From Luzula sylvatica (lineage: Eukaryota > Streptophyta > Magnoliopsida > Poales > Juncaceae), in contig OX326959.1 in assembly GCA_946800325.1 (NCBI GenBank), positions 34,047,027 through 34,111,026 of the forward strand: DNA of 64,000 bases, in the 5' to 3' direction. Shown one piece after another: positions 50,501 to 62,579 of this stretch (within the stretch, counting starts at the first letter, position 1; the number at the start of each line of letters is the position of its first letter). A program made the translations under genes and the position numbers. The notes under the pieces were generated by a model, which made no database searches, was not told where the DNA came from, and saw nothing but the letters and a program-made list of their open reading frames with translations.

Positions 50501-51031
50501 CACATGATCTAAAAACATGTTATTTGAACTCCTCAAAGTGTTAAAATCTTGTTTTGAATCGAAAAACAAAATTTCTTAGTGTTTGCGAAATTTGGTGAAA
50601 AGTTATGTACTAAAAGATACGATACAAATGTTCTAAAACCACGTTATTTGAACTCCTCAAAGCATTAAAATCTGGTTTTGAAATAGAGACACAAACTTTC
50701 TTAGTGTTTGTGAAATTTGGTGAAAAGTTATGTACTAAAACATACGATACAAATGATCTAAAAACATGTTATTTGAACTCCTCAAAGCGTTAAAATCTTG
50801 TTTTGATTCGAAAAACAAACTTTCTTAGTGTTTCTGAAATTTGGTGAAAAGTTATGTACTAAAAGATACGATACAAATGATCTAAAAACATGTTATTTGA
50901 ACTCCTCAAAGTGTTAAAATCTTGTTTTGAATCGAAAAACAAACTTTCTTAGTGTTTGCGAAATTTGGTGAAAAGTTATGAACTAAAATATACGATACAA
51001 ATGATCTAAAACCATGTTATTTGAACTCCTC
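47555..51031 (+). repeat. HOR unit 14, long type L (28 monomers, 3477 bp)
   Basis: Nearly identical to unit 13, carrying the same marker bundle. It has one further change, TTTTCAATCG in m19 (C at 50308), which is also in unit 16 at 58379, exactly 8071 bp away. It forms the left half of the 8071-bp duplicated segment. Block i1-i4 is at 48424-48920. Confidence 0.93.
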
Positions 51032-54000
51032 AAAGCGTTAAAATATTGTTTTGAATCGAAAAACAAACTTTCTTAATGTTTGTGAAATTTGGTGAAAAGT
51101 TATGTACTATAAGATACGATACAAATGATCTAGAAACACGTTATTTGAACTCCTCAAAGCGTTAAAATCTTGTTTTGAATCGAAAAACAAACTTTCTTAG
51201 TGTTTTTGAAGTTTGGTGAAAAGTTATGTACTAAAAGATACGATACAAATGATCTAAAACCATGTTATTTGAACTCCTCAAAGTGTTAAAATCTTGTTTT
51301 GTATCGAAAAACAAACTTTCTTAATGTTTGTGAAATTTGGTGAAAAGTTATGTACTATAAGATACGATACAAATGATCTAGAAACACGTTATTTGAACTC
51401 CTCAAAGCGTTAAAATCTTGTTTTGAATCGAAAAACAAACTTTCTTAGTGTTTTTGAAGTTTGGTGAAAAGTTATGTACTAAAAGATACGATACAAATGA
51501 TCTAAAAACACGTTATTTGAACTCCTCAAAGCGTAAAAAGATTGCTATTAATTGAAAAGAAAACTTTCTTAGTGTTTGTACAATTTGGTGAAAAGTTATG
51601 TAGTAAAAGATACCATACAAATGATCTAAAAACACGTTATTTGAACTCCTAAAAGCGTTGAAAGTTTGTTTTGAATCGAAAAACAAACTTTCTTAGTGTT
51701 TGTGAAATTTGGTGAAAAGTTATGTAGTAAAAGATACGATACAAATGATCTAGAAACACGTTATTTGAACTCTTCAAAGTGTTAAAATCTTGTTTTGAAT
51801 CGAAAAACAAACTTTCTTAGTGTTTTTGAAATTTGGTGAAAAGTTATGTACTAAAAGATACGATACAAATAATCTAAAACCATGTTATTTGAACTCCTCA
51901 AAGCGTTAAAATCTTGTTTTGAATCGAAAAACAAACTTTCTTAGTGTTTGTGAAATTTGGTGAAAAGTCATGTACTATAAGATACGATACAAATGAACTA
52001 AAAACATGTTATTTGAACTCCTCAAAGCGTTGAAATCTTGTTTTGAATCGAAAAACAAACTTTCTTAGTGTTTCTGAAATTTGGTGAAAAGTTATGTACT
52101 AAAAGATACGATACAAATGATCTAAAAACATGTTATTTGAACTCCTCAAAGTCTTAAAATCTTGTTTTGAATCGAAAAACAAACTTTCTTAGTGTTTGCG
52201 AAATTTGGTGAAAAGTTATGTACTAAAAGATACGATACAAATGTTCTAAAACCACGTTATTTGAACTCCTCGAAGCGTTCAAATCTGGTTTTGAAATAGA
52301 GACACAAACTTTCTTAGTGTTTGTGAAATTTGGTGAAAAGTTATGTACTAAAAGATAAGATACAAATGATCTAAAAACATGTTATTTGAACTCCTCAAAG
52401 CGTTAAAATCTTGTTTTGAATCGAAAAACAAACTATCTTAGTGTTTGTGAAATTTGGTGAAAAGTTATGTACTAAAATATACGATACAAATGATCTAAAA
52501 ACATGTTATTTGAACTCCTCAAAGTGTTAAAATCTTGTTTTGAATCGAAAAACAAACTTTCTTAGTGTTTGCGAAATTTGGTGAAAAGTTATGTACTAAA
52601 AGATATGATACAAATGATATAAAAACACGTTATTTGAACTCCTCAAAGCGTTAAAATCTGGTTTTGAAATAGAAACACAAACTTTCTTAGTGTTTGTGAA
52701 ATTTGGTGAAAAGTTATGTAGTAAAAGATACGATACAAATGATCTAAAAACACGTTATTTGAACTCCTCAAAGCGTTAAAATCTTGTTTTGATTCGAAAA
52801 ACAAACTTTCTTAGTGTTTCTGAAATTTGGTGAAAAGTTATGTACTAAAAGATACGATACAAATGATCTAAAACCATGTTATTTGAACTCCTCAAAGTGT
52901 TAAAATCTTGTTTTGAATCGAAAAACAAACTTTCGTAGTGTTTGCGAAATTTGGTGAAAAGTTATGTAATAAAAGATACGATACAAATGATCTAAAAACA
53001 CGTTATTTGAACTCCTCAAAGCATTAAAATCTGGTTTTGAAATAGAAACACAAACTTTCTTAGTGTTTGTGAAATTCGGTGAAAAGTTATGTAGTAAAAG
53101 ATACGATACAAATGATCTAAAAACACGTTATTTGAACTCCTGAAAGAGTTAATATCTTGTTTTGAATCGAAAAACAATCTTTCTTAGTGTTTGTGAAATT
53201 CCGTGAAAAGTTATGTAGTAAAAGATATGATACAAGTGATCTAAAAACACGTTATTTTAACTACTCAAAGCGTTGAAAGTTTGTTTTGAATCGAAAAACA
53301 AACTTTCTTAGTGTTTGTGAAATTTGTTGAAAAGTTATGTAGTAAAAGATACGATACAAATGATCTAGAAACACGTTATTTGAACTCCTCAAAGCGTTAA
53401 AATCTTGTTTTGAATCGAAAAATAAACTTTCTTAGTGTTTTTGAAATTTGGTGAAAAGTTATGTACTAAAAGATACGATACAAATGATCTAAAACCATGT
53501 TATTTGAACTCCTCAAAGCGTTAAAATCTTGTTTTGAATCGAAAAACAAACTATCTTAGTGTTTGTGAAATTTGGTGAAAAGTTATGTACTAAAATATAC
53601 GATACAAATGATCGAAAAACATGTTATTTGAACTCCTCAAAATCTTAAAATCTTGTTTTGAATCGAAAAACAAACTTTCTTAGTGTTTGCGAAATTTGGT
53701 GAAAAGTTATGTACTAAAAGATACGATACGAATGTTCTAAAACCACGTTATTTGAACTCCTCAAAGCGTTAAAATCTGGTTTTGAAATAGAGACACAAAC
53801 TTTCTTAGTGTTTGTGAAATTTGGTGAAAAGTTATGTACTAAAAGATACGATACAAATGATCTAAAAACATGTTATTTGAACTCCTCAAAGCGTTAAAAT
53901 CTTGTTTTGATTCGAAAAACAAACTTTCTTTGTGTTTCTGAAATTTGGTGAAAAGTTATGTACTAAAAGATACGATACAAATGATCTAAAAACATGTTAT

Positions 54001-55625
54001 TTGAACTCCTCAAAGTGTTAAAATCTTATTTTGAATCGAAAAACAAACTTTCTTAGTGTTCGCGAAATTTGGTGAAAAGTTATGTACTAAAAGATACGAT
54101 ACAAATGATCTAAAAACACGTTATTTGAACTCCTCAAAGCGTTAAAATCTGGTTTTGAAATAGAAACACAAACTTTCTTAGTGTTTGTGAAATTTGGTGA
54201 AAAGTTATGTAGTAAAGGATACGATACAAATGATCTAAACACACGTTATTTGAACTCCTCAAAGCGTTAATATCTTGTTTTCAATCGAAAAACAATCTTT
54301 CTTAGTGTTTGTGAAATTCGGTGAAAAGTTATGTAGTAAAAGATATGATACAAGTGATCTAAAAACACGTTATTTGAACTCCTCAAAGCATTGAAAGTTT
54401 GTTTTGAACCGAAAAATAAACTTTCTTAGTGTTTGTGAAATTTGGTGAAAAGTTATGTAGTAAAAGATACGATACAAATGATCTAGAAACACGTTATTTG
54501 AACTCCTCAAAGCGTTAAAATCTTGTTTTGAATCGAAAAACAAACTTTCTTAGTGTTTGTGAAATTTGGTGAAAAGTCATGTACTATATGATACGATACA
54601 AATGATCTAAAAACATGTTATTTGAACTCCTCAAAGCGTTGAAATCTTGTTTTGAATCGAAAAACAAACTTTCTTAGTGTTTCTGAAATTTGGTGAAAAG
54701 TTATGTACCAAAAGATACGATACAAATGATCTAAAAACATGTTATTTGAACTTCTCAAAGTCTTAAAATCTTGTTTTGAATCGAAAAACAAACTTTCTTA
54801 GTGTTTGCGAAATTTGTTGAAAAGTTATGTACTAAAAGATACGATACAAATGATCTGAAAACACGTTATTTGAACTCCTCAAAGCGTTAAAATCTTGTTT
54901 TGAATCGAAAAACAAACTTTCTTAGTGTTTCTGAAATTTGGTGAAAAGTTATGTACTAAAAGATACGATACAAATGATCTAAAAACATATTATTTGAACT
55001 CCTCAAAGTGTTAAAATCTTGTTTTGAATCGAAAAACAAACTTTCTTAGTGTTTGCGAAATTTGGTGAAAAGTTATGTACTAAAAGATACGATACACATG
55101 ATCTAAAAACATGTTATTTGAACTCCTCAAAGTGTTAAAATCTTGTTTTGAATCGAAAAACAAAATTTCTTAGTGTTTGCGAAATTTGGTGAAAAGTTAT
55201 GTACTAAAAGATACGATACAAATGTTCTAAAACCACGTTATTTGAACTCCTCAAAGCATTAAAATCTGGTTTTGAAATAGAGACACAAACTTTCTTAGTG
55301 TTTGTGAAATTTGGTGAAAAGTTATGTACTAAAACATACGATACAAATGATCTAAAAACATGTTATTTGAACTCCTCAAAGCGTTAAAATCTTGTTTTGA
55401 TTCGAAAAACAAACTTTCTTAGTGTTTCTGAAATTTGGTGAAAAGTTATGTACTAAAAGATACGATACAAATGATCTAAAAACATGTTATTTGAACTCCT
55501 CAAAGTGTTAAAATCTTGTTTTGAATCGAAAAACAAACTTTCTTAGTGTTTGCGAAATTTGGTGAAAAGTTATGAACTAAAATATACGATACAAATGATC
55601 TAAAACCATGTTATTTGAACTCCTC
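51032..55625 (+). repeat. Composite HOR unit 15 (37 monomers, 4594 bp)
   Basis: The order is m1-m7, i1-i4, m8-m15, nine extra monomers (53391-54508), then m16-m24. The extra nine resemble m7, m8, i3, i4/m22, m23, a GTGTT type, m13, m14 and m15, so the order jumps back and returns in register. Many private changes mark this unit: AATAATCTAAAACC in m7 (A at 51871), CTCGAAGCGTTCAAATC near 52269, GATATGATAC in m9, TTTCGTAGTG in m12, CTGAAAGAGTT in m13-m14, TTTTAACTACTC in m14, GATCGAAAAAC near 53611, TCTTATTTTG and GTGTTCGCG near 54030 to 54060, and GAACCG in the second m15. All are repeated in unit 17. Confidence 0.9.
53391..54508 (+). repeat. Nine-monomer insertion (1118 bp) in the 37-mer
   Basis: Between the first m15 (53267) and m16 (54509) lie nine monomers, two of them 125 bp, whose signatures retrace part of the unit: TTTTTGAAATTTGG with CCATG (m7-like), ACTATCTT (m8), AATCTTAAAATC with ATGTTCTAAAACC (i3-like), GAAATAGAGACAC (i4/m22-like), GATTCG (m23-like), GTGTT with CGCG, a GAAATAGAAACAC monomer, GTTAATATC (m14) and GCATTGAAAG (m15). 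They carry more private changes than ordinary units, so this stretch is older or less homogenised. The copy in unit 17 is at 61462-62579. Confidence 0.85.
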
Positions 55626-58600
55626 AAAGCGTTAAAATATTGTTTTGAATCGAAAAAACAAACTTTCTTAATGTTTGTGAAATTTGGTGAAAAGTTATGT
55701 ACTATAAGATACGATACAAATGATCTAGAAACACGTTATTTGAACTCCTCAGAGCGTTAAAATCTTGTTTTGAATCGAAAAACAAACTTTCTTTGTGATT
55801 TTGAAGTTTGGTGAAAAGTTATGTACTAAAAGATACGATACAAATGATCTAAAACCATGTTATTTGAACTCCTCAAAGTGTTAAAATCTTGTTTTGTATC
55901 GAAAAACAAACTTTCTTAATGTTTGTGAAATTTGGTGAAAAGTTATGTACTATAAGATACGATACAAATGATCTAGAAACACGTTATTTGAACTCCTCAA
56001 AGCGTTAAAATCTTGTTTTGAATCGAAAAACAAACTTTCTTAGTGTTTTTGAAGTTTGGTGAAAAGTTATGTACTAAAAGATACGATACAAATGATCTAA
56101 AAACACGTTATTTGAACTCCTCAAAGCGTAAAAAGATTGCTATTGATTGAAAAGAAAACTTTCTTAGTGTTTGTACAATTTGGTGAAAAGTTATGTAGTA
56201 AAAGATACCATACAAATGATCTAAAAACACGTTATTTGAACTCCTAAAAGCGTTGAAAGTTTGTTTTGAATCGAAAAACAAACTTTCTTAGTGTTTGTGA
56301 AATTTGGTGAAAAGTTATGTAGTAAAAGATACGATACAAATGATCTAGAAACACGTTATTTGAACTCTTCAAAGTGTTAAAATCTTGTTTTGAATCGAAA
56401 AACAAACTTTCTTAGTGTTTTTGAAATTTGGTGAAAAGTTATGTACTAAAAGATACGATACAAATGATCTAAAACCATGTTATTTGAACTCCTCAAAGCG
56501 TTAAAATCTTGTTTTGAATCGAAAAACAAACTTTCTTAGTGTTTGTGAAATTTGGTGAAAAGTCATGTACTATAAGATACGATACAAATGAACTAAAAAC
56601 ATGTTATTTGAACTCCTCAAAGCGTTGAAATCTTGTTTTGAATCGAAAAACAAACTTTCTTAGTGTTTCTGAAATTTGGTGAAAAGTTATGTACTAAAAG
56701 ATACGATACAAATGATCTAAAAACATGTTATTTGAACTCCTCAAAGTCTTAAAATCTTGTTTTGAATCGAAAAACAAACTTTCTTAGTGTTTGCGAAATT
56801 TGGTGAAAAGTTATGTACTAAAAGATACGATACAAATGTTCTAAAACCACGTTATTTGAACTCCTCAAAGCGTTAAAATCTGGTTTTGAAATAGAGACAC
56901 AAACTTTCTTAGTGTTTGTGAAATTTGGTGAAAAGTTATGTACTAAAAGATAAGATACAAATGATCTAAAAACATGTTATTTGAACTCCTCAAAGCGTTA
57001 AAATCTTGTTTTGAATCGAAAAACAAACTATCTTAGTGTTTGTGAAATTTGGTGAAAAGTTATGTACTAAAATATACGATACCAATGATCTAAAAACATG
57101 TTATTTGAACTCCTCAAAGTGTTAAAATCTTGTTTTGAATCGAAAAACAAACTTTCTTAGTGTTTGCGAAATTTGGTGAAAAGTTATGTACTAAAAGATA
57201 CGATACAAATGATATAAAAACACGTTATTTGAACTCCTCAAAGCGTTAAAATCTGGTTTTGAAATAGAAACACAAACTTTCTTAGTGTTTCTGAAATTTG
57301 GTGAAAAGTTATGTAGTAAAAGATACGATACAAATGATCTAAAAACACGTTATTTGAACTCCTCAAAGCGTTAAAATCTTGTTTTGATTCGAAAAACAAA
57401 CTTTCTTAGTGTTTCTGAAATTTGGTGAAAAGTTATGTACTAAAAGATACGATACAAATGATCTAAAACCATGTTATTTGAACTCCTCAAAGTGTTAAAA
57501 TCTTGTTTTGAATCGAAAAACAAACTTTCTTAGTGGTTGCGAAATTTGGTGAAAAGTTATGTAATAAAAGATACGATACAAATGATCTAAAAACACGTTA
57601 TTTGAACTCCTCAAAGCATTAAAATCTGGTTTTGAAATAGAAACACAAACTTTCTTAGTGTTTGTGAAATTCGGTGAAAAGTTATGTAGTAAAAGATACG
57701 ATACAAATGATCTAAAAACATGTTATTTGAACTCCTCAAAGCGTTAATATCTTGTTTTGAATCGAAAAACAATCTTTCTTACTGTTTGTGAAATTCCGTG
57801 AAAAGTTATGTAGTAAAAGATATGATACAAGTGATCTAAAAACACGTTATTTGAACTCCTCAAAGCGTTGAAAGTTTGTTTTGAATCGAAAAATAAACTT
57901 TCTTAGTGTTTGTGAAATTTGGTGAAAAGTTATGTAGTAAAAGATACGATACAAATGATCTAGAAACACGTTATTTGAACTCCTCAAAGCGTTAAAATCT
58001 TGTTTTGAATCGAAAAACAAACTTTCTTAGTGTTTGTGAAATTTGGTGAAAAGTCATGTACTATATGATACGATACAAATGATCTAAAAACATGTTATTT
58101 GAACTCCTCAAAGCGTTGAAATCTTGTTTTGAATCGAAAAACAAACTTTCTTAGTGTTTCTGAAATTTGGTGAAAAGTTATGTACCAAAAGATACGATAC
58201 AAATGATCTAAAAACATGTTATTTGAACTTCTCAAAGTCTTAAAATCTTGTTTTGAATCGAAAAACAAACTTTCTTAGTGTTTGCGAAATTTGTTGAAAA
58301 GTTATGTACTAAAAGATACGATACAAATGATCTGAAAACACGTTATTTGAACTCCTCAAAGCGTTAAAATCTTGTTTTCAATCGAAAAACAAACTTTCTT
58401 AGTGTTTCTGAAATTTGGTGAAAAGTTATGTACTAAAAGATACGATACAAATGATCTAAAAACATATTATTTGAACTCCTCAAAGTGTTAAAATCTTGTT
58501 TTGAATCGAAAAACAAACTTTCTTAGTGTTTGCGAAATTTGGTGAAAAGTTATGTACTAAAAGATACGATACACATGATCTAAAAACATGTTATTTGAAC

Positions 58601-59102
58601 TCCTCAAAGTGTTAAAATCTTGTTTTGAATCGAAAAACAAAATTTCTTAGTGTTTGCGAAATTTGGTGAAAAGTTATGTACTAAAAGATACGATACAAAT
58701 GTTCTAAAACCACGTTATTTGAACTCCTCAAAGCATTAAAATCTGGTTTTGAAATAGAGACACAAACTTTCTTAGTGTTTGTGAAATTTGGTGAAAAGTT
58801 ATGTACTAAAACATACGATACAAATGATCTAAAAACATGTTATTTGAACTCCTCAAAGCGTTAAAATCTTGTTTTGATTCGAAAAACAAACTTTCTTAGT
58901 GTTTCTGAAATTTGGTGAAAAGTTATGTACTAAAAGATACGATACAAATGATCTAAAAACATGTTATTTGAACTCCTCAAAGTGTTAAAATCTTGTTTTG
59001 AATCGAAAAACAAACTTTCTTAGTGTTTGCGAAATTTGGTGAAAAGTTATGAACTAAAATATACGATACAAATGATCTAAAACCATGTTATTTGAACTCC
59101 TC
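55626..59102 (+). repeat. HOR unit 16, long type L (28 monomers, 3477 bp)
   Basis: Copy of unit 14 at a spacing of 8071 bp, with the same marker bundle and the same TTTTCAATCG (C at 58379). I saw two differences: CTTTGTGATT in m2 (T at 55794, A at 47723 in unit 14) and TTACTGTTTG in m14 (C at 57782, G at 49711). Block i1-i4 is at 56495-56991. Confidence 0.93.
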
Positions 59103-62100
59103 AAAGCGTTAAAATATTGTTTTGAATCGAAAAACAAACTTTCTTAATGTTTGTGAAATTTGGTGAAAAGTTATGTACTATAAGATACGATACAAATGAT
59201 CTAGAAACACGTTATTTGAACTCCTCAAAGCGTTAAAATCTTGTTTTGAATCGAAAAACAAACTTTCTTAGTGTTTTTGAAGTTTGGTGAAAAGTTATGT
59301 ACTAAAAGATACGATACAAATGATCTAAAACCATGTTATTTGAACTCCTCAAAGTGTTAAAATCTTGTTTTGTATCGAAAAACAAACTTTCTTAATGTTT
59401 GTGAAATTTGGTGAAAAGTTATGTACTATAAGATACGATACAAATGATCTAGAAACACGTTATTTGAACTCCTCAAAGCGTTAAAATCTTGTTTTGAATC
59501 GAAAAACAAACTTTCTTAGTGTTTTTGAAGTTTGGTGAAAAGTTATGTACTAAAAGATACGATACAAATGATCTAAAAACACGTTATTTGAACTCCTCAA
59601 AGCGTAAAAAGATTGCTATTAATTGAAAAGAAAACTTTCTTAGTGTTTGTACAATTTGGTGAAAAGTTATGTAGTAAAAGATACCATACAAATGATCTAA
59701 AAACACGTTATTTGAACTCCTAAAAGCGTTGAAAGTTTGTTTTGAATCGAAAAACAAACTTTCTTAGTGTTTGTGAAATTTGGTGAAAAGTTATGTAGTA
59801 AAAGATACGATACAAATGATCTAGAAACACGTTATTTGAACTCTTCAAAGTGTTAAAATCTTGTTTTGAATCGAAAAACAAACTTTCTTAGTGTTTTTGA
59901 AATTTGGTGAAAAGTTATGTACTAAAAGATACGATACAAATAATCTAAAACCATGTTATTTGAACTCCTCAAAGCGTTAAAATCTTGTTTTGAATCGAAA
60001 AACAAACTTTCTTAGTGTTTGTGAAATTTGGTGAAAAGTCATGTACTATAAGATACGATACAAATGAACTAAAAACATGTTATTTGAACTCCTCAAAGCG
60101 TTGAAATCTTGTTTTGAATCGAAAAACAAACTTTCTTAGTGTTTCTGAAATTTGGTGAAAAGTTATGTACTAAAAGATACGATACAAATGATCTAAAAAC
60201 ATGTTATTTGAACTCCTCAAAGTCTTAAAATCTTGTTTTGAATCGAAAAACAAACTTTCTTAGTGTTTGCGAAATTTGGTGAAAAGTTATGTACTAAAAG
60301 ATACGATACAAATGTTCTAAAACCACGTTATTTGAACTCCTCGAAGCGTTCAAATCTGGTTTTGAAATAGAGACACAAACTTTCTTAGTGTTTGTGAAAT
60401 TTGGTGAAAAGTTATGTACTAAAAGATAAGATACAAATGATCTAAAAACATGTTATTTGAACTCCTCAAAGCGTTAAAATCTTGTTTTGAATCGAAAAAC
60501 AAACTATCTTAGTGTTTGTGAAATTTGGTGAAAAGTTATGTACTAAAATATACGATACAAATGATCTAAAAACATGTTATTTGAACTCCTCAAAGTGTTA
60601 AAATCTTGTTTTGAATCGAAAAACAAACTTTCTTAGTGTTTGCGAAATTTGGTGAAAAGTTATGTACTAAAAGATATGATACAAATGATATAAAAACACG
60701 TTATTTGAACTCCTCAAAGCGTTAAAATCTGGTTTTGAAATAGAAACACAAACTTTCTTAGTGTTTGTGAAATTTGGTGAAAAGTTATGTAGTAAAAGAT
60801 ACGATACAAATGATCTAAAAACACGTTATTTGAACTCCTCAAAGCGTTAAAATCTTGTTTTGATTCGAAAAACAAACTTTCTTAGTGTTTCTGAAATTTG
60901 GTGAAAAGTTATGTACTAAAAGATACGATACAAATGATCTAAAACCATGTTATTTGAACTCCTCAAAGTGTTAAAATCTTGTTTTGAATCGAAAAACAAA
61001 CTTTCGTAGTGTTTGCGAAATTTGGTGAAAAGTTATGTAATAAAAGATACGATACAAATGATCTAAAAACACGTTATTTGAACTCCTCAAAGCATTAAAA
61101 TCTGGTTTTGAAATAGAAACACAAACTTTCTTAGTGTTTGTGAAATTCGGTGAAAAGTTATGTAGTAAAAGATACGATACAAATGATCTAAAAACACGTT
61201 ATTTGAACTCCTGAAAGAGTTAATATCTTGTTTTGAATCGAAAAACAATCTTTCTTAGTGTTTGTGAAATTCCGTGAAAAGTTATGTAGTAAAAGATATG
61301 ATACAAGTGATCTAAAAACACGTTATTTTAACTACTCAAAGCGTTGAAAGTTTGTTTTGAATCGAAAAACAAACTTTCTTAGTGTTTGTGAAATTTGTTG
61401 AAAAGTTATGTAGTAAAAGATACGATACAAATGATCTAGAAACACGTTATTTGAACTCCTCAAAGCGTTAAAATCTTGTTTTGAATCGAAAAATAAACTT
61501 TCTTAGTGTTTTTGAAATTTGGTGAAAAGTTATGTACTAAAAGATACGATACAAATGATCTAAAACCATGTTATTTGAACTCCTCAAAGCGTTAAAATCT
61601 TGTTTTGAATCGAAAAACAAACTATCTTAGTGTTTGTGAAATTTGGTGAAAAGTTATGTACTAAAATATACGATACAAATGATCGAAAAACATGTTATTT
61701 GAACTCCTCAAAATCTTAAAATCTTGTTTTGAATCGAAAAACAAACTTTCTTAGTGTTTGCGAAATTTGGTGAAAAGTTATGTACTAAAAGATACGATAC
61801 GAATGTTCTAAAACCACGTTATTTGAACTCCTCAAAGCGTTAAAATCTGGTTTTGAAATAGAGACACAAACTTTCTTAGTGTTTGTGAAATTTGGTGAAA
61901 AGTTATGTACTAAAAGATACGATACAAATGATCTAAAAACATGTTATTTGAACTCCTCAAAGCGTTAAAATCTTGTTTTGATTCGAAAAACAAACTTTCT
62001 TTGTGTTTCTGAAATTTGGTGAAAAGTTATGTACTAAAAGATACGATACAAATGATCTAAAAACATGTTATTTGAACTCCTCAAAGTGTTAAAATCTTAT

Positions 62101-62579
62101 TTTGAATCGAAAAACAAACTTTCTTAGTGTTCGCGAAATTTGGTGAAAAGTTATGTACTAAAAGATACGATACAAATGATCTAAAAACACGTTATTTGAA
62201 CTCCTCAAAGCGTTAAAATCTGGTTTTGAAATAGAAACACAAACTTTCTTAGTGTTTGTGAAATTTGGTGAAAAGTTATGTAGTAAAGGATACGATACAA
62301 ATGATCTAAACACACGTTATTTGAACTCCTCAAAGCGTTAATATCTTGTTTTCAATCGAAAAACAATCTTTCTTAGTGTTTGTGAAATTCGGTGAAAAGT
62401 TATGTAGTAAAAGATATGATACAAGTGATCTAAAAACACGTTATTTGAACTCCTCAAAGCATTGAAAGTTTGTTTTGAACCGAAAAATAAACTTTCTTAG
62501 TGTTTGTGAAATTTGGTGAAAAGTTATGTAGTAAAAGATACGATACAAATGATCTAGAAACACGTTATTTGAACTCCTC
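59103..62579 (+). repeat. HOR unit 17, first 28 monomers of a second 37-mer
   Basis: This repeats the first 28 monomers of unit 15 at a spacing of 8071 bp, including all of that unit's private changes I checked (for example A at 59942 matching A at 51871). Where unit 15 continues with m16 (GTCATGTACTATATG), this copy passes into non-HOR monomers: the next monomer (62580) first departs at 62630, with TTTTTGAAATTTGG. The last nine monomers of the 37-mer are missing, so the unit is truncated at the array edge. Confidence 0.92.

Noticed and set aside
44078..51031. Assembly artefact as the explanation of near-identical units 13 and 14
   Set aside because: It is possible but not favoured. Unit 14 has TTTTCAATCG at 50308 where unit 13 has the normal base, so they are not a simple double-count of one sequence. 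Long reads would decide.
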